Origin: an uncultured Eubacteriales bacterium
GTDB taxonomy: Bacteria > Bacillota > Clostridia > Christensenellales > Aristaeellaceae
Direction of reading: 5' to 3'
DNA length: 64,000 nt
NCBI GenBank assembly: GCA_902793605.1
Contig: CADBEB010000001.1
Span: forward strand, 124,001-188,000
Within the stretch, counting starts at the first letter, position 1. Each line of letters starts with the position of its first letter. The position numbers were made by a program, and so were the translations under genes. Shown here piece after piece: positions 42,432 through 51,253 of this stretch. A model generated the notes under the pieces. It ran no database searches. It was not told where the DNA came from and was given only the letters and a program-made list of their open reading frames with translations.

Positions 42432-43160
42432 ATGAATAACGTGCGACCGATTAAGGATCCGGACAAGCTGCGCGAGATCCGCGAGGGGCTGGCCAAGCTG
42501 ACAGACTGGCACGGGGAAAGAATGTTCCTGCTGTTCGAGATCGGGATCAACACGGGCCTGCGGATCAGCGATATGATCAGACTGAGAAAGAAACACGTGT
42601 GTGGGGACTGGATCGAGACGGTGGAACAGAAAACCGGCAAGGTCACGAGGATCCCACTGAACGTGACGATCAGGCAGATCATCCAGGACAGGTGCCGGGA
42701 CATGGATCCGGAAGATCTATTGTTTCCGAGCCGGGTGACGATCTCTGGCAAAGAGAAACAGATACCGATGACCAGGCGAACGGCGTACAACGACATCAGG
42801 CTGATCGCGGAAGAATACGGACTCGGTGATCACATTGGATGCCATACGCTGCGGAAGACGTTTGGGTACTGGCATTATAAAAAGAATAAGGACCTGGAGA
42901 TCTTGCGGCAGTGGTTCAACCATACGAGCCAGGCGGTGACACGACGGTACATCGGCATGGATGAAGATGAGCGCAGAAAAAGCGTAACCGGGTTCAATCC
43001 AGGAGGCGCGGTGTATCAACCGCGCGGGCCGGTTCGGAAAGGAAAATCTGAACAAAATTCAGAACCGCTGAAAATAAAAAATTTGGATCGCTCAAAGCAA
43101 GGAAAAATATGGGGCGAGCGGGCACAGGAAAGACGCAAAAAAGAAAATCGATGTCATTGA
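42432..43160 (+). CDS. tyrosine recombinase family protein
   Basis: 242 residues. Catalytic pattern: R in GINTGLRISD, H-x-x-R in CHTLRKTF, H in WFNHTSQAVTRRYIG with the tyrosine nucleophile. It lacks the N-terminal core-binding domain of full integrases. The C-terminal 60 residues are basic. Since the serine recombinase is the integrase, this second recombinase may resolve multimers or act in DNA metabolism. Confidence 0.85.
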   Translation: MNNVRPIKDPDKLREIREGLAKLTDWHGERMFLLFEIGINTGLRISDMIRLRKKHVCGDWIETVEQKTGKVTRIPLNVTIRQIIQDRCRDMDPEDLLFPSRVTISGKEKQIPMTRRTAYNDIRLIAEEYGLGDHIGCHTLRKTFGYWHYKKNKDLEILRQWFNHTSQAVTRRYIGMDEDERRKSVTGFNPGGAVYQPRGPVRKGKSEQNSEPLKIKNLDRSKQGKIWGERAQERRKKENRCH

Positions 43161-43162
43161 CA

Positions 43163-43191
43163 TTGACGTGACAAAACGGCGTTTGTAGAAT
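43163..43191 (+). promoter_or_regulatory. strong promoter before the late genes
   Basis: TTGACG (43163-43168), 17 bases, TAGAAT (43186-43191). It starts 3 bases after the recombinase stop and is followed at once by a terminator. Confidence 0.7.
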
Positions 43192-43214
43192 AAGATCAGC
43201 AAAAGATGTGAACA

Positions 43215-43248
43215 GGGCGCAGCCGACCAGGCGGCGCTCGTTTTATTT
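43215..43248 (+). terminator. terminator in the late leader
   Basis: GGGCGCAGCC pairs with GGCGGCGCTC (one A.G mismatch, loop GACCA), followed by TTTTATTT. Transcription from 43163 would stop after about 50 bases unless antiterminated. A second hairpin CTGCCTG/CAGGCAG follows at 43264-43293. Confidence 0.7.
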
Positions 43249-43362
43249 AGATCAGTTTGGGTGCTGCCTGTTTTTCTTTCTTTCCGCAGGCAGATGGGAA
43301 GCGCAGCGCGAGAGCGTGAGGGGCGGGCGGTGCTTACAAACTGAGAAAGGGAAAGAAAGAAA

Positions 43363-43638
43363 ATGCCTCATGACAAACATTACAATTCAGCCAGGCACAA
43401 AGAGTGGGCCGCGAAAGTACTGCGGCGCGCTGGTTATCTGTGCGAGGAGTGCAAGCGATACGGACGGCTCGACAAGAACGGTCTGCCGGTGCGAGCTACG
43501 ACGGCACACCACATCAAACACCGGGACGAATATCCTGAGCTGCAATATGATGTGAACAATGGCCGAGCGCTCTGTGAAAAATGCCACAACAAAGCACACC
43601 CTGAGAAGGGCGGAACGCGCGGAAATTACTGGAGTTAG
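43363..43638 (+). CDS. HNH endonuclease
   Basis: 91 residues. CxxC (CEEC), TTAHHIKHRDEYPEL as the HNH core, CEKCHNKAHP as the second knuckle. HNH proteins next to cos and terminases take part in packaging cleavage in HK97-like phages. ATG 43363 behind GGAAAGAAAG. Confidence 0.92.
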   Translation: MPHDKHYNSARHKEWAAKVLRRAGYLCEECKRYGRLDKNGLPVRATTAHHIKHRDEYPELQYDVNNGRALCEKCHNKAHPEKGGTRGNYWS

Positions 43639-43897
43639 TTACATGATGGTTCGCTCACGCCTGCGCGCGGGCGCAAGGGTACTCCCCCGGGGGTCAAAAT
43701 CGACCTTCGGGGGAGCCAACGCCGGGCGGGGGAGGTCGTTATATACACGGCGGAAAATTCAGATCGAGGGGTAAAAGCCTGATTTTAGGGAAAATGGTTA
43801 CATGAACCGGCAAAGATGAAGATCTGAGCCGGCTGTGATGATCAGCTGCCGATCGCGCTGGCGCTGATCAGGGTAAACGGCAACGGAGGAAAGAAAG
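43639..43897. other. candidate cos region
   Basis: 259 bases between HNH and the ParB-methylase gene. Contains an inverted repeat CTCCCCCG (43682-43689) / CGGGGGAG (43708-43715) and very GC-rich segments. Its location by HNH matches known cos sites, but the cut site cannot be proven here. Confidence 0.4.
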
Positions 43898-44363
43898 ATG
43901 GCAAAGAAGAAAGACACGGATCCCGCCGCGGGTTCCGGTCTGACGGACAAACAGCAGGAACGGATCCAGCGGAGTATCGAGCTGATGGCGAAAACGCGAC
44001 CGGCGAATATCGACCAGCTGATGCCGTACCAGCGAAACCAGAAGGATCACCCGGAACAGCAGATCAGGAACGTGGCCAACAGCCTGCGCCGGTTCGGATG
44101 GCGACAGCCGGTCGTGATCGATGAGAACAACGTGATCGTGATCGGACACTGCCGCGTCCTGGCTGCGAAGATGATCGGGCTGGATGTGGTGCCGGTGGTA
44201 TCAGCTGATGATCTGACGGAAGATGAAATCCGGGAACTGCGGATCGTGGACAACAAAACCAACGAGAGTCCGTGGAACGATTACCTGGAAGAGGACCTGC
44301 AGGAGCTGACGTTCGAGGGTTTCGATTTCGATACGCTCGAAAATCAACCGGGGGGGGGGGGGG
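43898..44363 (+). CDS. ParB-domain half of a ParB-methyltransferase (interrupted at poly-G)
   Basis: ATG 43898 behind GGAGGAAAGAAAG. ParB/Srx domain: NIDQLMPYQRNQKDHPEQQIRNV, FGWRQPVVIDENNVIVIGHCRVLAAKMIG, and VDNKTNESPWND. After residue 151 the frame meets a 14-G run and continues for about 35 codons in an unrelated reading (stop at 44467), while the methyltransferase half is in another frame. One extra G (or two fewer) would join them. Confidence 0.85.
44350..44363 (+). repeat. 14-G tract inside the ParB-methyltransferase gene
   Basis: Positions 44350-44363 are all G. The tract sits exactly at the ParB/methylase junction and sets the frame, the typical design of a contingency locus. Sequencing error in the homopolymer is an alternative. 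Confidence 0.85.
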
Positions 44364-45195
44364 TACTTCCGGACAGGAGATCGTGGATGACGAATACGAC
44401 GGAGAACCGCCAGCTGATCCGGTGGCCTGTAAGGGCGATGTGTACCAGTTGGGCCAGCACCGCCTGATGTGCGGCGACAGTACGGATCAACACGACATCG
44501 ATCAGCTGATGGACGGTGCAGTCGCGGACGTGACGATTACGTCACCGCCATACGGCGCAGCGAAGTCAGCAAAGATCCGGGATCATTACGTTCCAGGAAA
44601 GAAAGGACGAAAGTCCTTTTATAACGAACACGACGACACGGCGTCCGAGTGGGGCGGACTGATCACCGGCGCACTGCAGCAGATGCGGCGGGCCAGCAAG
44701 GTACAGTTCGTGAACATCCAGATGCTGGCAGATAACAAGGTCGAACTGATCGCGATTCTGAACGAATACCGGGAGCAACTGATCGACATCATCATCTGGG
44801 ACAAGTGCAAGGCACCGCCTCAGATGCACGACAACGTACTCAACAATCAGTTTGAGTTCGTTTTTATTTTCGGCGAGGACGACGCGACCAGGGTGATCCC
44901 TTATGCGGCGTTTCACGGAAACCGGAACAACATGATCACATTCCCGGTCGGCGTTAATGAGTTTGCAGACGTTCACCGGGCGGTGTTTCCGATTCAGTTT
45001 CCGACCGAGATCTTGAACATCGTCAGCAAGGCCGGGACGGTCCTGGATGTGTTTGGCGGCACCGGCACAACCATGATGGCTTGCGAACAAACCGGACGGA
45101 AATGCTACACGATGGAACTGGATCCGCGGTATGTGGATCTGATCATCGACCGGTGGGAAAAGTTCACCGGCGAGAAAGCTGTGAAGATTAACTGA
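44364..45195 (+). CDS. DNA methyltransferase half (beta-class N4/N6)
   Basis: The frame continues from the G tract to 45195. Motif IV TSPPYGAA appears first, then motif I VLDVFGGTGTTMMACEQTGRKCYTMELDPRYVDLII at the C-terminus, so it is a permuted beta-class enzyme. SPPY is often seen with N4-cytosine methylation, though N6-adenine is possible. With 14 Gs it lacks a start in its own frame except possible internal GTG at 44385. It could protect phage DNA or alter host restriction. Confidence 0.85.
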
Positions 45196-45196
45196 T

Positions 45197-45215
45197 ATTT
45201 GCAACAGTTGCAAAT
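45197..45215. promoter_or_regulatory. palindrome ATTTGCAAC-A-GTTGCAAAT, copy 1
   Basis: A 19-base perfect inverted repeat with a one-base centre just upstream of the terminase small subunit ribosome site. A second copy is at 59122-59140. Both are followed by TTTGAG and a ribosome site. Confidence 0.65.
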
Positions 45216-45231
45216 TTGAGGAGGTGGCGAC

Positions 45232-45630
45232 GTGAGGGCGACGACGGAGAAGGGCATGCGGATCAAGATCCGGAACGCCTGCGTCGGCCTGGGCGTGTAC
45301 CGGGAGGAGCTGGAGTGGCAGATCCAGATGCTGGCGGAACTGTTTATCCGGAGGGAACAGACGAAGGATGAGTTCCGGCGCAGCGGCGGGCATGCGATCA
45401 TCAAACAGACGAACAAGGGCGGCAACAGCTACGCAGTGAAAAATCCGCTGCTGGCCGAGATCGACTTCGTGGAGAAACGGATCATCGAGCTGGCGCGGGA
45501 AATGGGCCTGACGACCGGCGCGGTAAAGAAGATCAACGAGGCGGCGATCGGAAAGAAACCGCAGGCGGACGACGATCCGCTGGCGGTGGCACTGGGCGAG
45601 CTGAAGCTGCTGAAGAACACCGGGAGCTGA
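45232..45630 (+). CDS. terS: terminase small subunit (P27 family)
   Basis: 132 residues from GTG 45232 with GAGGAGG 8 bases ahead. Helical DNA-binding protein: IRNACVGLGVYREELEWQIQMLAE, then NPLLAEIDFVEKRIIELAREMGLTTGAVKKI. It recognises the packaging site for the large terminase 0.8 kb downstream. Confidence 0.75.
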   Translation: MRATTEKGMRIKIRNACVGLGVYREELEWQIQMLAELFIRREQTKDEFRRSGGHAIIKQTNKGGNSYAVKNPLLAEIDFVEKRIIELAREMGLTTGAVKKINEAAIGKKPQADDDPLAVALGELKLLKNTGS

Positions 45631-45635
45631 TTCTT

Positions 45636-45941
45636 TTGACAAGGTTTGACATAGAGGAACGGCGGCTGCGGCGGCTGGAGAAACGGATCCGGCACCTGGA
45701 GGCGCTGCTGAAGCTGAACGCGATCTTCGGCGGGCCAGCGCGGAAGCGCACAGAGAACCGTGTGCGGGAACTGTGGATCCGGGAGGCCGGACGGATGTGG
45801 GAACTGCTGCACCCGGACGGGGAACCGGAGGACATGGCGCGGGCCGGTTGTGGAAAAGATGTGAATAAATGCGCAACGGAAAGAAAGGACGGAAAGAAAG
45901 ATGGCAGCGAACGAACTGGAGGTCACGATCAACCTGGGTGA
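45636..45941 (+). CDS. hypothetical protein, 101 aa
   Basis: TTG 45636 with GGGAG at 10 bases. Very basic helical protein (RLRRLEKRIRHLEALLKL). It overlaps the next gene by 41 bases. Unknown function. Confidence 0.5.
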   Translation: MTRFDIEERRLRRLEKRIRHLEALLKLNAIFGGPARKRTENRVRELWIREAGRMWELLHPDGEPEDMARAGCGKDVNKCATERKDGKKDGSERTGGHDQPG

Positions 45942-46464
45942 CCTGACACACGTCAAAGGACAGCTGGAAACGATGATGGTCGTGGTGGGCATGATGGCGG
46001 AAAAGTATCCGCAGCACCTGATCGGCCAGTTTATCAGCGAGTGCGTGGAGCTGAAACAGTACGACGAACTGAACCGGAAAAAGCAGCGGGGCCTGCACTA
46101 CATGGACGCGGTGATCGGCGACCGGTTCGGCGACCTGGTGGATCTGCTGGCGGCGAAAGAAATGGATTACCAGCTGCAGCAGAATCCGGAGCTGCGGACC
46201 TGGAAAGACGGAGATCCGATGATCACCGGAACGGTGGAGATCACCGACAGGCTGCCGGATGACACATACACCGGACAGGACGGGAGCCGCGGAACGCTGA
46301 AGAAAGCGGAAACCGTGACGGCGGGAAAGACCGGACGGAAAAACGGGCCGGGCGTCAAGACCGCGGAGAAGATCCGGAAGGCCACGAACGAACCGGTGAA
46401 GAAAGCCGGGGCGACCAGAAAGACAACGGCGAAGAAGGCCAGCGGGGCAGCTGATGCGAAGTGA
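45901..46464 (+). CDS. hypothetical protein, 187 aa
   Basis: Helical first 110 residues, then a long basic lysine/alanine-rich tail ([21 protein letters not shown]). ATG behind GGACGGAAAGAAAG. It lies between small and large terminase; a DNA-binding role would fit, but is not shown. Confidence 0.6.
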   Translation: MAANELEVTINLGDLTHVKGQLETMMVVVGMMAEKYPQHLIGQFISECVELKQYDELNRKKQRGLHYMDAVIGDRFGDLVDLLAAKEMDYQLQQNPELRTWKDGDPMITGTVEITDRLPDDTYTGQDGSRGTLKKAETVTAGKTGRKNGPGVKTAEKIRKATNEPVKKAGATRKTTAKKASGAADAK

Positions 46465-48305
46465 CGGACACGAGGATCCGGGCCGGGGAAAGTAAACCGG
46501 CGCGGAAGGTCAGGGGCAAATACGCGGACGAGGTGTTTTCCTACGCGCACGGCGTGGTGGCCGGGCTGGTCGTGGCCGGAGAGGACCGGGTGCTGGGGTG
46601 CCAGCGTTTCCTGGACTTCTGCGAGCGGGACGACCTGGACATCCGGACGCGGGACGCAGATTTCGTGATCGGAATCATCGAGGCGACGTTCCATCACCGG
46701 CAGGGCGAAGCGCTGGACGGCAGTCCAATGCGCGGCAGGCCGTTTTTGCTGGAACCGTGGCAGAAGTTCTGCGTGTACGGTATGCTGATCTTTTACCACA
46801 AGGGCACGGAGATCTCCTTATGCCATGAGGCGTTTATCTTCATTGCCCGGAAAAATTCCAAGACGCTGTTCGCGGCGGCGCTGGCCTGGGGTCTGGCACT
46901 GCTGCGGAAGGATTCCGGCGCGAAGGTGTACTGCGTGGGCGCTTCGCTGAAGCAGTCCCTGGAAACCTTCGACAGCTGGAAATACAACATCAACCTGCTG
47001 TACCCGACCGACAAGAAATTGCAGGACGCCGGGTGGCGCGTGGTGGACAACAGCTTCAACCACGCGGTGATCAACGAGCACCTGGGCGGCGGCAGCGTGA
47101 GTCTGAACGCGCTGCCGAGCAATCCGGACAAGCAGGACTCCTTCAATGCAAACGTGGTGATCTCGGACGAGATGCACGCATACAAGAGCGCCAAGCAGTA
47201 CACGATCCTGCAGGAAGCGATGGCGGCATACACCAACAAGCTGATGATCGGGATCACCACAGCCGGCGACGACGCCCTGGGATTCTGCGCCCAGCGTCTG
47301 GATTACTGCCGGAAGGTCCTGCGGGGCACGGTGAAGGACGACCAGTATTTTATCTTTATCTGCTGCGCTGACAAGGACGACAACGGGGACGTGGATTTCC
47401 TGGATCCGGTACAGCATCAAAAGGCGAATCCGAATTACGGCGTGACGATCCGGCCCGGCGACATCATGAACGACGCGCTGCAGGCGCAGAACGATCCGCA
47501 GATGCGGAAGGACTTCCTGTCGAAGCGGCTCAACGTGTTCGTGGCGAGTATGAAATCGTACTTCAACCTGGACGAGTTTCGGCGAAGCAACAAACGGGCC
47601 GAGGAAAAGCTGGGGATTCCCGCGGAGATCCCGCTGCAGGAAAAGCTGAAACGCCTGGCGCGCCTTCCGGTGAAATGGTACGGCGGCGCCGACCTGTCCA
47701 AGCTGCACGACCTGACGGCAGCGAGCCTGCATGGGCAATATAAGGGCATTGACATCACGATCCCGCACTGCTGGTTCCCGATCACGGCGGCGACGGAAAA
47801 GGCGGACAAGGACAACATCCCGCTGTTCGGCTGGAAGGACGACGGATGGCTGGAGATGTGCAACGCGCCGACGAACGACCACGACCGGGTGGTGGCCTGG
47901 TTCGTGGCGATGAAGCGGATGGGATTCCGGATCGCCCAGGTGGGGCACGACCGGAAGTTCTGCCGGGAATACTTCATCGCAATGAAGAAGGCCGGTTTCA
48001 CGATTGTGGATCAGCCGCAGTATTTTTACAAAAAGTCCGAGGGATTCCGGCACATCGAGAAACAGGCGAAGAACGACTGCTTATATTACCTGGGCGCGGA
48101 ACCGTATGAATACTGCCTGAGCAACGTGAAGGCGATCGAAAAGACGGACGACATGATCCAGTACGAAAAGGTGCAGCCGGAACACCGGATCGACGTGTTC
48201 GACGCGGATGTGTTCGCGACCGTGCGGATGCTGGAGTGCATGGAAAAGGCCGGGAAGGCGTCGAGCTGGTTCGGCACCAGCGGAGAAAAGGAAGAAGAGG
48301 AATGA
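46461..48305 (+). CDS. terL: terminase large subunit
   Basis: 614 residues from GTG 46461. ATPase domain: Walker A-like IARKNSKT (about residue 127), Walker [11 protein letters not shown], then the motif ITTAGD. Nuclease domain in the C-terminal half with [14 protein letters not shown] and late acidic residues DVFDADVFA. It packages DNA into proheads with TerS. HK97-type length. Overlaps the previous stop by 4 bases. Confidence 0.95.
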   Translation: MTDTRIRAGESKPARKVRGKYADEVFSYAHGVVAGLVVAGEDRVLGCQRFLDFCERDDLDIRTRDADFVIGIIEATFHHRQGEALDGSPMRGRPFLLEPWQKFCVYGMLIFYHKGTEISLCHEAFIFIARKNSKTLFAAALAWGLALLRKDSGAKVYCVGASLKQSLETFDSWKYNINLLYPTDKKLQDAGWRVVDNSFNHAVINEHLGGGSVSLNALPSNPDKQDSFNANVVISDEMHAYKSAKQYTILQEAMAAYTNKLMIGITTAGDDALGFCAQRLDYCRKVLRGTVKDDQYFIFICCADKDDNGDVDFLDPVQHQKANPNYGVTIRPGDIMNDALQAQNDPQMRKDFLSKRLNVFVASMKSYFNLDEFRRSNKRAEEKLGIPAEIPLQEKLKRLARLPVKWYGGADLSKLHDLTAASLHGQYKGIDITIPHCWFPITAATEKADKDNIPLFGWKDDGWLEMCNAPTNDHDRVVAWFVAMKRMGFRIAQVGHDRKFCREYFIAMKKAGFTIVDQPQYFYKKSEGFRHIEKQAKNDCLYYLGAEPYEYCLSNVKAIEKTDDMIQYEKVQPEHRIDVFDADVFATVRMLECMEKAGKASSWFGTSGEKEEEE

Positions 48306-48317
48306 GGTGACTGACGG

Positions 48318-49565
48318 ATGGGTCTGATGGAGCAGCTGCGGGGCCGGTTCAGCAGAAACGAGGAGAAGGTCAATTTCGCGGAAGCGGCTGAAGCGGTGAA
48401 AGAACAGCGGGAAACGTTCTCGCTGAAGAATCCGGGCCAGATCGCTTTCTGGCTGGGATCGGAGGCGATTGAGTGCGCCGGATACACGCGGCTGAGCGAC
48501 TGTCCGGAGATCCAGACGGCGGTGCTGCGGATCGCGGAGCTGATCGGCAGCATGACGATCTACCTGATGAACAACACCGAGAACGGCGACGAGCGGATCG
48601 TGAACGAGCTGAGCCGGAAGATCGACATCGAGCCGTGCGCGAACATGACGCGCATGGAATGGATGGTGGCGATCGTGATGAACCTGCTGCTCCACGGCGA
48701 CGGGAACAGCGTGGTGGTGCCGCATACCAACGCCGGGATTCTGACGGACCTGGAACCGATCAGCGCGGGCCGGGTGACGTTCCGGCAGGTCGGCAACAGT
48801 TACCGGGATTACCAGGTACTGATCGACGGGCGGGCGCATGATCCCGCGGAGCTGCTGCACTTCACATACAATCCGGATCCGGTGTACCTGTGGCGGGGCC
48901 GCGGGATCACGGTGACGCTGAAGGACATCGCAAACAATCTGAAACAGGCGCAGAAGACGGAAAACGCGTTCATGAAGAGCGAGTGGAAACCGTCGATCAT
49001 CGTGAAGGTGGACGGCCTGACCGAAGAGTTCGCCAGCCCGGAAGGCCGGGCGAAGCTGCTGGCGGATTACATCCAGCCGAGCGTGCCGGGTGCGCCCTGG
49101 ATGATTCCGAGCGAAGCGTTCAGCGTGGAACAGGTGAGGCCGCTGACGCTGTCCGACCTGGCGATCAAGGACACGATCGAACTGGACAAAAAGACGGTGG
49201 CCAGCGTGATCGGCGTGCCGCCTTACCTGCTGGGCGTGGGCGACTTCAACCGGGACGAGTGGAACAACTTCATCCAGACGAAGATCCGGAGCATCGCGTT
49301 GGGGATCCAGCAGGAGATGACGCGGGGTCTGATCCTTTCGCCGAAGTGGTACCTGCAGATGAACTTCTGGTCGCTGATGGATTACGACCTGCAGAGCGTG
49401 AGCAGCATCCTGCTGGCGGGCGCGGATCGCGGGTATGTATGCGGCGACGAATGGCGCGACCGGATGCACATGGCGCCGGCTGGCCTCAAGGAATACAAAG
49501 TCCTGGAAAACTATATTCCGTATGAGGATTCCGGGAAACAGAAAAAACTTGTGCAGGATGAATGA
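48318..49565 (+). CDS. portal protein (HK97 type)
   Basis: 415 residues. Typical portal order: LSDCPEIQTAVLRIAELIGSM, NLLLHGDGNSVVV, PAELLHFTYNPDP, and IGVPPYLLGVGDFNRDEW. It forms the dodecameric DNA entry ring. Starts 12 bases after the large terminase stop. Confidence 0.94.
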   Translation: MGLMEQLRGRFSRNEEKVNFAEAAEAVKEQRETFSLKNPGQIAFWLGSEAIECAGYTRLSDCPEIQTAVLRIAELIGSMTIYLMNNTENGDERIVNELSRKIDIEPCANMTRMEWMVAIVMNLLLHGDGNSVVVPHTNAGILTDLEPISAGRVTFRQVGNSYRDYQVLIDGRAHDPAELLHFTYNPDPVYLWRGRGITVTLKDIANNLKQAQKTENAFMKSEWKPSIIVKVDGLTEEFASPEGRAKLLADYIQPSVPGAPWMIPSEAFSVEQVRPLTLSDLAIKDTIELDKKTVASVIGVPPYLLGVGDFNRDEWNNFIQTKIRSIALGIQQEMTRGLILSPKWYLQMNFWSLMDYDLQSVSSILLAGADRGYVCGDEWRDRMHMAPAGLKEYKVLENYIPYEDSGKQKKLVQDE

Positions 49566-49580
49566 CGGGAGCTGATCCGG

Positions 49581-49763
49581 GTGGAAGATCCGCGGAAACA
49601 GAAAGGCACCTGCGAGATGTGCGGCGGGCACAACCGGGATCTGCGGATCCTGGCGATCGACGATTTCATCGGCTGGGCCTGCGAGGAGTGCAGGCAGCAG
49701 CTGCATGACTGCCTGCCGCGGCGGTTCTGTTCATCCGGCGAACACAGTGAACCAAGCGAATGA
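49581..49763 (+). CDS. zinc-ribbon small protein, 60 aa
   Basis: GTG 49581. CEMCGGHNRDLRI..CEECRQQL is a two-knuckle zinc ribbon. Unknown function; lies in the head module. Confidence 0.55.
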   Translation: MEDPRKQKGTCEMCGGHNRDLRILAIDDFIGWACEECRQQLHDCLPRRFCSSGEHSEPSE

Positions 49764-49778
49764 CAGGAGGAAAGAAAG

Positions 49779-50069
49779 ATGGCGTATCGGTGTGACCAGG
49801 CGGTGATCGGCGGCGCGCGCGAGCCGATCCGGTGCAAGGTGAGCGGCACGGTGTGCGCGCACCAGAAAATGTGCATGATGGAAGGGCGGATCGTCCTGAC
49901 CGACAAGGCGATGACCTGCCCGGCGCGGGACGGCAAGCTGCCGGATCCGGAACCGGTGAGGACAGAGAAGGCGCCGGACGTGGACACTGCGGAAAAGGAA
50001 CCGGAGAAGAAAGCACCGGCGAAAAAGACGGCGTCGAAGAAAACCACGGCCAGCAAAAAGAAGGTGTGA
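49779..50069 (+). CDS. hypothetical protein with lysine-rich tail, 96 aa
   Basis: ATG 49779 behind GGAGGAAAGAAAG. N-terminal half has four cysteines (CDQAVI..IRCKVSGTVCAHQKMC); the tail is KKAPAKKTASKKTTASKKK, like a histone H1-type tail. It may bind zinc and DNA. Confidence 0.6.
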   Translation: MAYRCDQAVIGGAREPIRCKVSGTVCAHQKMCMMEGRIVLTDKAMTCPARDGKLPDPEPVRTEKAPDVDTAEKEPEKKAPAKKTASKKTTASKKKV

Positions 50070-50071
50070 TC

Positions 50072-50137
50072 ATGCCGGTGTGGGTATGGATCCTCGTGGC
50101 GATCCTGCTTCTGGCGTGGATCATATACACGATGTGA
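50072..50137 (+). CDS. 21-residue single-helix membrane peptide
   Basis: MPVWVWILVAILLLAWIIYTM. One helix, two bases after the previous stop. A second peptide of the same kind is at 42347. Possibly a small inner-membrane factor; ribosome site AAGGTGTGA is weak. Confidence 0.5.
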   Translation: MPVWVWILVAILLLAWIIYTM

Positions 50138-50144
50138 GGGCGCT

Positions 50145-50657
50145 ATGAGCAGTTACGCAGAGGGTAAAGAGTTCCTGGAAGGATGGATCCGGGGACGGTT
50201 TCCGGAGGGCAGCACATGCCTGGACGTGGGCGCCTGCGACGGGACGTGGTTCAATCGGCTGGGCGGATACCTGGCGATGGATGCGGTGGAGATCTGGATG
50301 CCGAACATCGAGCGGAACCATCTGGAAAGCAAATACCGGCAGGTGTTCTGCGCGGACGTATCGGAGCTGGAATACGGCGATTACGACATCATCCTGTTCG
50401 GGGACGTGATCGAACATATGACCGTGGAACAGGCGCAGCGGGTGATCGCATACGCGAAAGGGCACTGCCGGGAAATGATCGTGGCGGTGCCGTTTCTGTA
50501 CCGGCAGGGGCCGATGTACGGCAACCGGTGGGAGGCGCACCTGCAGGAGGATCTGACGCCGGAGAAGTTCGACGAGCGGTATCCGGGGTTCCGGATGATA
50601 TACAGGCCGAAACCAAATTACGCTTATTACGTTTACGAAAGGCGGGAGGACCAATGA
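50145..50657 (+). CDS. class I SAM-dependent methyltransferase (moron)
   Basis: 170 residues. SAM loop CLDVGACDGTWFN (about residues 25-37), acidic Asp/Glu AVEIWMPNIE, then DIILFGDVIEHM, as in class I small-molecule/protein methyltransferases. It lies between portal and protease, which normally adjoin. Substrate unknown; could be a virion protein or a sugar. Confidence 0.85.
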   Translation: MSSYAEGKEFLEGWIRGRFPEGSTCLDVGACDGTWFNRLGGYLAMDAVEIWMPNIERNHLESKYRQVFCADVSELEYGDYDIILFGDVIEHMTVEQAQRVIAYAKGHCREMIVAVPFLYRQGPMYGNRWEAHLQEDLTPEKFDERYPGFRMIYRPKPNYAYYVYERREDQ

Positions 50658-51253
50658 TCACAAGGGATAAATTCGACAGGCAGGTGCGGGCGCAGCTGAC
50701 CGAGTTCCAGACACGGGAAGAAGCTGACCAGGCGCCGCACATTACCGGATACTTTTCGGTGTTCGGAGGCGTGTATGAAATCGGGCCGGGGATGACGGAG
50801 AGCGTCGACCGGCACGCTTTCGATAAAACTCTGGGCGGGGACATCCGCGCCCTGACCAACCATGACACCACCCTGGTGCTGGGGCGCACGACCGCGCACA
50901 CCCTTGAGCTTCGAGTGGACGAGCACGGACTGTGGGGAGACGTCACGATCAATCCGAACGATCAGGACGCCATGAACCTGTACGAGCGCGTGAAGCGGGG
51001 CGACGTGGATCAGTGCAGCTTCGGTTTCAACATCGTGAGTGAGGAGACGGAGTTCCGTGACGACGGATCCATTCACTGGACGATCACCGAGGTGGAACTG
51101 CATGAGGTCAGCGTATGCACATTCCCGGCTTACGAGGACACGAATGTTTCAGCCCGGCAGGCACAGCGTGAAGAGCTGAGCAAAAACCGGCTGCAGGACT
51201 GGAAAGAGTCCATGCGGGCGAGAATCAACAAGGAGGACAAGATCAATGCTTAA
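50654..51253 (+). CDS. prohead protease (HK97, S78)
   Basis: 199 residues. HITGYFSVFGGVYEIGP, catalytic His in ALTNHDTTLVLGRTTAHT, Ser in VDQCSFGF. It cleaves the capsid protein's N-terminal delta domain. Starts four bases before the preceding stop; overlaps the capsid gene by 8 bases. Confidence 0.9.
   Translation: MITRDKFDRQVRAQLTEFQTREEADQAPHITGYFSVFGGVYEIGPGMTESVDRHAFDKTLGGDIRALTNHDTTLVLGRTTAHTLELRVDEHGLWGDVTINPNDQDAMNLYERVKRGDVDQCSFGFNIVSEETEFRDDGSIHWTITEVELHEVSVCTFPAYEDTNVSARQAQREELSKNRLQDWKESMRARINKEDKINA

Noticed and set aside
43208..43555. Open frame across the late leader, 115 codons
   Set aside because: It spans a promoter-terminator region and half of the HNH gene in another frame, with no protein pattern.
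43363..45195. Restriction-modification system from HNH and the methyltransferase
   Set aside because: The HNH is a packaging-type enzyme close to the terminase region, and no specificity or cognate nuclease is seen; the methylase has a ParB domain and is better viewed as an orphan.
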